Shown here piece by piece: positions 57,638-64,000 of a stretch of DNA of 64,000 nt (the stretch's first letter is position 1; each line of letters opens with the position of its first letter). The stretch covers positions 53,604,079 to 53,668,078 of the forward strand of contig CM049309.1 in assembly GCA_026874595.1 (NCBI GenBank). Reading direction: 5' to 3'. Under the pieces are notes generated by a model. It was not told where the DNA came from. It was given only the letters and a program-made list of their open reading frames with translations, and searched no databases. The DNA is from Sipunculus nudus. Taxonomy: Eukaryota; Annelida; Sipuncula; Golfingiida; Sipunculidae. The position numbers and the translations under genes were made by a program.

Positions 57638-59159
57638 GTATGTTTTAATGACTGCTACTCTTTTTAGTTGTGAATTGAGAATCTAATTTTAATAAATTGA
57701 ATTAAATTGGAATTTTTTTCCCTAGCCTGTTGATTTGGAATTAGGGGATCATGAAATTTTGTGAATTGTTATTGAAGAATCAACCCCAAGTCTGATAATA
57801 GTTACATCAATATTTGCTCCATGCACCGTCACAAACTGCCGTAACTGTCAGAGTATGCATTTTCTTAGATTTTATAGGGAAAAAGCTAAAAAAGCTTTAA
57901 TAATCTTCTCGGAAACTGTCCAGCTAAATTGTCCAATATTTCACAGAAATGATCCCTAGAACAATCTTTCTCAAGTTTGTTCGAATGGTTCCAGTTTTGA
58001 GTTTTTTGGCCGAGTTACAGGAGGTTGAACTTTGTTAACTGTGCAAAAAAGGATATTTAAATTTAAATCTCAGAAACGGCTGGAGCTATCATCACCAAAT
58101 TTTATGCCAATGTTGGTCACATAAATCATATCTGAAATTGAAGTATTGAAGGCGCCACCTGCATCGGCCTTTTTTGTACGGGGTCATTAGTGCCTGTATC
58201 ACACTGAGGGCTACAAAAAACTTCTTCTCTGAAACCATATGGCCAAAATGTTTAATATCGCACAGAAATGATCCTAAGGTAGTGCTTTCTGAAGTTTGTT
58301 CAAATGGTCTTTTTTTCAGTGACTTTTGGCTAAGTTAAGGGAAGCTGAATTTAGTCATATGCCATAACAGCCCATTTTAGCTCAGTGGCTACAAAGATCT
58401 TCTTCTCAAAAACCACTGGGCCAAATTCTTAAATCTCACACATTAATTATCCTCAGATGTTGATAATTCAAGTTTGTTCAAATGGTTTTGGTTCAGTGCT
58501 TTTTGGCTGAGTTACGGGAAGCTGAACTTAGCCAGTTTTCTGTATCTTCCTATATGAGTTATAAACTTGCGAAACGTTTTTCGACTGATGTCACTGAAGC
58601 CAGTTTGTTAAATATTTTACAAGAATAATTCCTACAATAATTCTTATAATAATTGTCATTAATGGTTCCACATGAATGATTTTTGGCTGAATTATGGAGA
58701 TTGAATTGAGTCATTTTACCATATATGTTAGCTGTGTGATGCTGTTGCATCTAGCCTGGCACCAGTTTATCAGCATCTATTACATCATGCAACTAGACAT
58801 TTAGATTTCAGGTTATATTTGGTTAATATTGACAAGAAATTTTGTTTAAAAGCCTTTAAAAAATTTAGATTTATGATTTAAGTTATTCATCATATCAGGC
58901 AACGTTACAATTATGGATATTTAGCTTTCTGTGGCTATATAAAGACAACTGTATGTGGATTATAAATTATTGGTATCCCTACTCAACTTAATTCAAGAAT
59001 TTGCCATCAGTGATATATATCTGTATTTTAATTTTGCATTCAGTATGCATCCGTAATAATTTTACATATATTCCTGATTTCTTTTTTTATAAAAAGTCAG
59101 CTGAAAAGCATTTTGTATTGGGAAAATAAATTTCAAAGTTATTTCAAGTAGGGACTACT
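57638..59159 (+). repeat. Start of copy 2 intron 2 with a 180-330 bp repeat series
   Basis: After about 190 bp homologous to copy 1, at least three related units begin near 57870, 58205 and 58388. Each carries AACTTCTTCTC-like, ATTTCACAGAAATGATCC-like, GTTTGTTC(G/A)AATGGT and TTGGC(C/T)GAGTTA phrases. The first unit also reappears at 61640-61970. Confidence 0.6.
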
Positions 59160-59640
59160 TTTGTGTACAGATGGCAGCACTTGGTTTACCATTTGCAGAT
59201 TGCCAGTGCCTTGATGTTGGCCATTAGCCTAGATGATGTCAGCTCTATAAATAGTTTTGGCACAGTGCCAGGATTGGAAAAAGTGCAGCCAGTTATAGAT
59301 CAAGAGTTCACTCAGTGCAGTTGCTGCATTCTATTTATAGCTTTGGCAGACTGCTCACTGCATCATATTTGGCACCAAAGTTCAGCCTGAATCTATTAAT
59401 AGCTTTGGCAGATTGCCAACTGTGTCAGATTATGCAACAGGTCAAGAATGCAGCCAGGTACAGGTCAAAAGTTCACTCAGTCTAGCCAGGTGCAGGTCAA
59501 GAGTTCACTCAGTGCAGTAGCTTGAGGCAGCAATTTGTCACAGGTCACTCGGGGGCAACTGCCTTACTCACCCAAGCCTTGTCAGCCCAGTGCATCAAAC
59601 TCTGGGGAAGTTTGATGTATTGGACTGATACCTGTCTATG
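59160..59640. repeat. Short direct repeats (GTTCACTCAGT and TAGCTTTGGCAGA)
   Basis: GTTCACTCAG occurs at 59306, 59470 and 59508, and AGCTTTGGCAGA at 59338 and 59400. CAGCCAGGTACAGGTCAA and TAGCCAGGTGCAGGTCAA are close relatives. This is a decayed tandem region with no coding. Confidence 0.5.
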
Positions 59641-61050
59641 CTTCTTTGATGGTATTCTCATTTACAAGACAGGTGGTGCCACCTACATTGACTTTTGCAG
59701 TGTATGCGCCTGCTTATTTCTACAGAGGAATTTGATACATCAGCCTAAAATTGGGTATGTTTATACATATCGGGTAGCTATATAGTGTACAAGACTGGTG
59801 GTGCCACCTACAATAATTTTTGCACAGTGTATGTCCCTGCTTATTTCACAGGAGGGGTTTGACATATTAGTCTGACATTGGGCCTATGTATATATCTCTT
59901 TGTTGTATATAAGACTGGTGGTGCCAGCTACGATCATTGTATACGCCAAAACAGAGTTGATTGGGCAAAAATTTTGCATGTTTATAAATCTCCCATAGCT
60001 CTCTATCATACGCAATACTGGTGGCGCCACCTGCAATCATTTTTGCACAGCGACCGTCTGTTTGTTTGCCGTGGGATAAAATCACTCATATCTCGGCAGT
60101 GGTTTGACATATCTGCCTAAAATTTTGCATCTTTATACATCTTGGATAGCTTTCTGGATTTTGTGGCAGGTGGCGCCACCTACATTTATGTATATGCTGC
60201 AGACATTCAGGCTTATATCTCAGGACTGGTTTGACATATCCCCCTGAAATTTTGCATGTGTATAGATCTCACATATCTCCTAATCATACATAAAATTGGT
60301 GGCGCCACCTGCCACCATTTTTGCACAGCGTCTGTCTGTTCATGTGCCTTGGGATAAAAACACTCATATCTCTGCATTGGTTGGACTTATCCACCGGAAA
60401 TTTTTCATTTGTATACATCCTGGACAGCTTTCTTGATTGTATGACAGGTGGCGCCATCTACATTCACATTTAAGCTGCAGACATCCAAGCTCATATCTCA
60501 GGAACCATTTGACCGATTGGGCAAAAATTTTGCATGTTTATAGATCTCACATAGCTCTTTATCCTACGCAAAACTGGTGGTGCCACCTGCAATCATTTTT
60601 GCACAGCATCCGTCTGTTTGTTTGCCTTGGCATAAAATCACTCATATCTCCGCAGTGGTTTGACATATCTGCCTAAAATTTTGCAGGTGTATACATCTTG
60701 GATAGCTTTCTGGATTTTGTCGCAGGTGGCACCACCTACATTTATGTATACGCTGCAGACATTCAGACTTATATCTCAGGACTGGTTTGACATATCCCCC
60801 TGAAATTTTGCATATGTATAGATCTCACATAGGTCTTAATCATACACAAAATTGGTGGCGCCACCTGCCACCATTTTTGCACAGCGTCCGTCTGTTTTTC
60901 TGCAGTGGGCTAAAATCACTCATTTCTCAGTAGTGGTTTGACTTATCTGCCTAAAATTTTGCATGTTTATACAAAATGGACAGCTTTCTGGATTTTGTGG
61001 TAGGTGGCGCAACCTACATACTCATTTTGGCTGCTGACATCCAGGCTATT
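59641..61050. repeat. Tandem array around GGTGGCGCCACC with alternating spacing
   Basis: GTGG(C/T)GCCACCT cores start at about 59673, 59798, 59918, 60021, 60170, 60299, 60449, 60577, 60726, 60855 and 61004. In the later part, spacings alternate 149, 129, 150, 128, 149, 129 and 149 bp, giving a compound period of about 278 bp made of two unit types. Type A contains GCTGCAGACAT and CAGGACTGGTTTGACATAT; type B contains TTTTTGCACAGCG and CGTCTGTTTG. Short plus-strand frames are incidental. Confidence 0.85.
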
Positions 61051-62250
61051 ATGCAACATACCTCACTCTATTTCCCCTTCCCACTCAATCCATGCCACAC
61101 TTCACCTTTCCTACTCTGATTTTTGCGGAAACAAGAGGTCGCTTGTTGACTACCCGTATTCTAGTTTTTGTGTTGGGTGCACCCATGCCAGAATTGCAGC
61201 AATGATGTTTGTTTAATTGTTCTTGTTCTAAGTGTTTAGTACTTGCATTGTTCATATACATGTTACACATGTTCTTGAAAAGTAATGGTCCAGCATTGAA
61301 GCATTATACCTGGTGTAATCTCATTGCACAGGTTCGCATTAGGCCTGTAGGCCTTGTTCCTTATTGCAGTATTACATGGTTTAAGGCCACAATTTTCAAA
61401 TATTACACAGTACAATACACACATTTGAACTTTTTTTAGCGAACCTGTGAGCTTATGCGATGGCGCAGCGTTGTCCGTCTGCCGTCCGCTGTCGTCCTTT
61501 CATTAACCCATGCTACCCCAAAAAATGCTTGGAGCTAGCATCACGTAATTCAATGCAAAAAATCAGTCATCTAAACAGCTCTATTGGAGGTTGCTTATTT
61601 TTTTGCTATCTGCATTTACTTAGATTTTATAAGGATAAAGTTAAAAAAATTAAATGTTCTTCTCCGAAACTGTCCAGCTAAATTGATCAGTATTTTACAG
61701 AAATAATCGCTGAAACCATCTCTCTCATGCTTGTTCGAATGTTTCCAGTTCGGTGAATTTTGGCCGAGTTACAAAAAGCTGAACTTAGTCATTTGGCCCA
61801 AATAGGATACTAAAATTACAATATCACAAACGGTTGGAGCATTTATCACCAAATTTTATGCAGATATTGGTCACATAATTCATAATTGAAAATGAGGTAT
61901 TGGTTGCAACACCTGCATCGACCTTTTCTGTTTAGGGGTCATCAGTCATTAGTACAATAACCTATATTTTTCAGGAATAACCGGTGCTTACATCCCCAAA
62001 TTTTATCCAAAATTCTGTCACATATCAAATGTTGTGGGATTGAGCGCGACCTGCATTAACTTACATTTTACGGAGGAAAAGCTTCAAAACTTTGAAAATC
62101 TTCTAATCTGAAATCATTCCGCCAAATGGTTTAATATTTCACAATGATCCCAGAGATCAGCTCTCTCAATTTTGTTCAAATGGACTTGGTTTGATGAATT
62201 TTGGCCGAGTTAAAAGAATTTGAAATTAGTAATTTGGCAAGTAAGCATCT
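61051..62250. repeat. Intron or flank with a second copy of the 57.87-kb repeat
   Basis: 61640-61970 aligns with 57870-58200: AAACTGTCCAGCTAAATTG, TTTTGGCCGAGTTACA, ATCACCAAATTTTATGC and CACCTGCATCG(A/G)CCTTTT occur in both in order. A further diverged unit follows at 62090-62230. 61051-61640 shows no gene. Confidence 0.65.
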
Positions 62251-62360
62251 ATTTATTAATAGCGTAAGGCGAATTTTGTAATTTTCCGTATCTCCACTAA
62301 TACCACTGTATACGGATTGCCGTGATTTTCGACATATGCTCTGGGTTTGTCCGAAGAGAT
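62251..62360. repeat. Dispersed repeat pair, copy 1 (matches 63705-63815)
   Basis: TTAATAGCGTAAGGCGA, TATCTCCACTAATACCAC, GGATTGCCGTGATTTTCG and GGGTTTGTCCGAAGA are shared in order with 63705-63815. Confidence 0.7.
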
Positions 62361-63704
62361 TCCACCCAATTTTATTTACAATATTTTCGTATTACGTGCA
62401 TAATAAATAACGGGTGCCTCTTTTTTCTTTGTGTCTTCGGGACCGGTAATACAATGTCCATAGAGTACGTGATGGCGGGACACAGTTTTTCTCCTGGGGC
62501 CCTATCTTGGCTTTTCTTAAATTTGCGGTGACTGTCCCGAAATAATCCCCATTATTGATTCCTTCTCAAAAGGCAACCTCCGCGCAGCGAAAAGTTCTAT
62601 TGTGCACAAGGAGATCTTGCGTGGGAAAATGCTAAAAAGGGGGATATTTTAAAGGATGAATTTCCGAGCGGTAGTGAATGCAGGGAAGTGTGTAAAACCT
62701 GGGTCTTGCGGTCCCCGCACCCCAAAAACTTATTTCCTCATTTTCCATTATTTAACTATATATCAGAGCTCTTCAGAATAACAACAGGGTTCGTGCTCCG
62801 TTCATAACAACCATGCAATTTAAAGTTGGCAATAATATAAAAACCGAAAGGAATTGTTGATAACTTACATTTCAAGCAACTACAGGTTAAAAAATAATGT
62901 TTTTTAAATGTTTTTAATTATTATATTATACTTTTTAAAACGCTGCACAAATGAAAAAAATAGCAAATATAAAATTATAAATAACAACTGAGACAGGATA
63001 GTAAAAATACATACAAACACAATAATAAATCACATGGGTGTTATGGCTAAACGTGATGTGAAATATGTACTAAAGAAATGTTAAAACAACGAGTAAACGG
63101 GGTCCGTGTAAATCGTGAGGTCCGTGCGCCAGGGTCCGTGTTTTTTTTATCAAATTATTTTACAGAACTGACTATTTTTTTATGTTTTAACCAAAAAATA
63201 TTAAAAAATGTCTTTAGATACGATTATGCTAAAATATCTGGACAAATTACCATGAGAGTTTAAGAATTACAGATTTTTCATGGGGTCCAGGATCCGAAGT
63301 GGGGTCCGGGTCTGCACATTGCCTAAATTCAGTAACTGACTGACTGAAAAACATTGGCTCAGCTTTCATACAGAAGGGTCTTTGGGAGTGCGTGATATTT
63401 TAAATAAATAAAGCCATAACATGTACCACATAATATAATGCTATCACGAACTTTTGCGCAGTGGGATGTCCGACCATGTGAGTGCTCAGTTTTGGGCGTG
63501 ATAACGGGAATGCAATGATCGAATTGACGACTCAGCGCTAAATCTATACTGCACTACCATGCAAGATAACACGTTCCTTTACTGGCGGATTCACGAGCTA
63601 GGAGGGCAATTTTAAATGGTGATGTTCAGTGTAATGTATATTTTCATATAAAAATGATTTCATTTATCGTAACACTATATGCATAACACTATGCATATAA
63701 TGGA
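62361..63704. other. No gene seen
   Basis: No recognisable coding. GGTCCGTG/GGGTCC words recur near 63100-63310 (GGTCCGTGTAAATC, GGTCCGTGCGCC, GGGTCCGTG, GGGGTCCGGGTCTG). Confidence 0.45.
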
Positions 63705-63815
63705 TCTATATATTAATAGCGTAACGCGATTTGTGTGATTTTACGTATCTCCTCTGACACCACGGATTGGCGTGATTTTCGTCATACATATGCTCCGGGT
63801 TTGTCCGAAGACTAA
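63705..63815. repeat. Dispersed repeat pair, copy 2 (matches 62251-62360)
   Basis: A second copy of the block at 62.25 kb in the same orientation, about 1.46 kb downstream. The remaining 185 bp to the window end show no feature. Confidence 0.7.
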
Positions 63816-64000
63816 GCTCTTTACACAGCGCTTTACCTATAGGGCCATTACCTATATCGTAAGGCGCTGTTTGTTATGACCTCGTATCCTGAATTGCTAC
63901 ACCAGAGGGGAGCACTGTATTTTTTGTCCAATCAGATGAGACCTTGTGCTGGAAGACAAAGCCAAGCGAGGAATACACGGAGCCAATCATGTTCATTTCG

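Noticed and set aside
60437-60676. Short open frames in the 59.6-61.0 kb array (for example 79 codons)
   Set aside because: They are reading frames through tandem repeat monomers; frame is not kept between monomers because spacings (149, 129) are not multiples of three.

Overview
This window is eukaryotic, animal nuclear DNA. It has GT-AG introns, microsatellites, a 60-bp satellite, several classes of retrotransposon and DNA-transposon debris, and no operon-like gene packing. The mobile-element repertoire (Ty3/gypsy elements, a CR1/L2-like LINE, and hairpin-headed AGCTCAG repeats) fits a lophotrochozoan, most likely a bivalve mollusc. That assignment is inference; no marker gene proves it.

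Layout. 1-10347 is an uninterrupted 60-bp tandem satellite of about 172 units, ending in a 500-N gap (10348-10847). 10848-16 kb is layered transposon debris: a MITE-like element with a target duplication, a gypsy 3' LTR, a shared dispersed repeat, and a decayed gypsy gag-pol split by another element's LTR. 16-22 kb has no recognisable gene; it holds a possible CAGG-ended DNA element (18.8-19.8 kb) and small tandem arrays. 22.3-24.1 kb is a 5'-truncated LINE on the minus strand with an open 514-codon frame and a 12-bp target duplication, inserted close to a gypsy-type gag remnant (24.1-25.6 kb).

The only convincing host genes are two tandem plus-strand paralogues of a DUF1647-like, type II membrane, probably Golgi/ER-lumenal protein. 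Copy 1 has exons at 26169-26291, 29608-29988 and 32818-33323, all joined in phase 0, with a one-base frame break in the last exon. Copy 2 has exons at 52173-52295 and 57257-57637, and its last exon is not in the window. The duplication includes upstream sequence and intron edges. Between the copies lie a gypsy element (about 34.6-40.7 kb), a fragment of a second gypsy element whose integrase tail precedes its reverse transcriptase (40.8-42.6 kb, Gmr1-like gene order), another LTR, a 1.9-kb hAT-like element with an 8-bp target duplication, and a 1.5-kb element with about 105-bp terminal inverted repeats.

The last 6 kb is intron or flank of copy 2. It is filled by related tandem repeats, including an array alternating about 149- and 129-bp spacings around a GGTGGCGCCACC palindrome. 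No rRNA, complete tRNA, CRISPR array or bacterial-style gene was seen.
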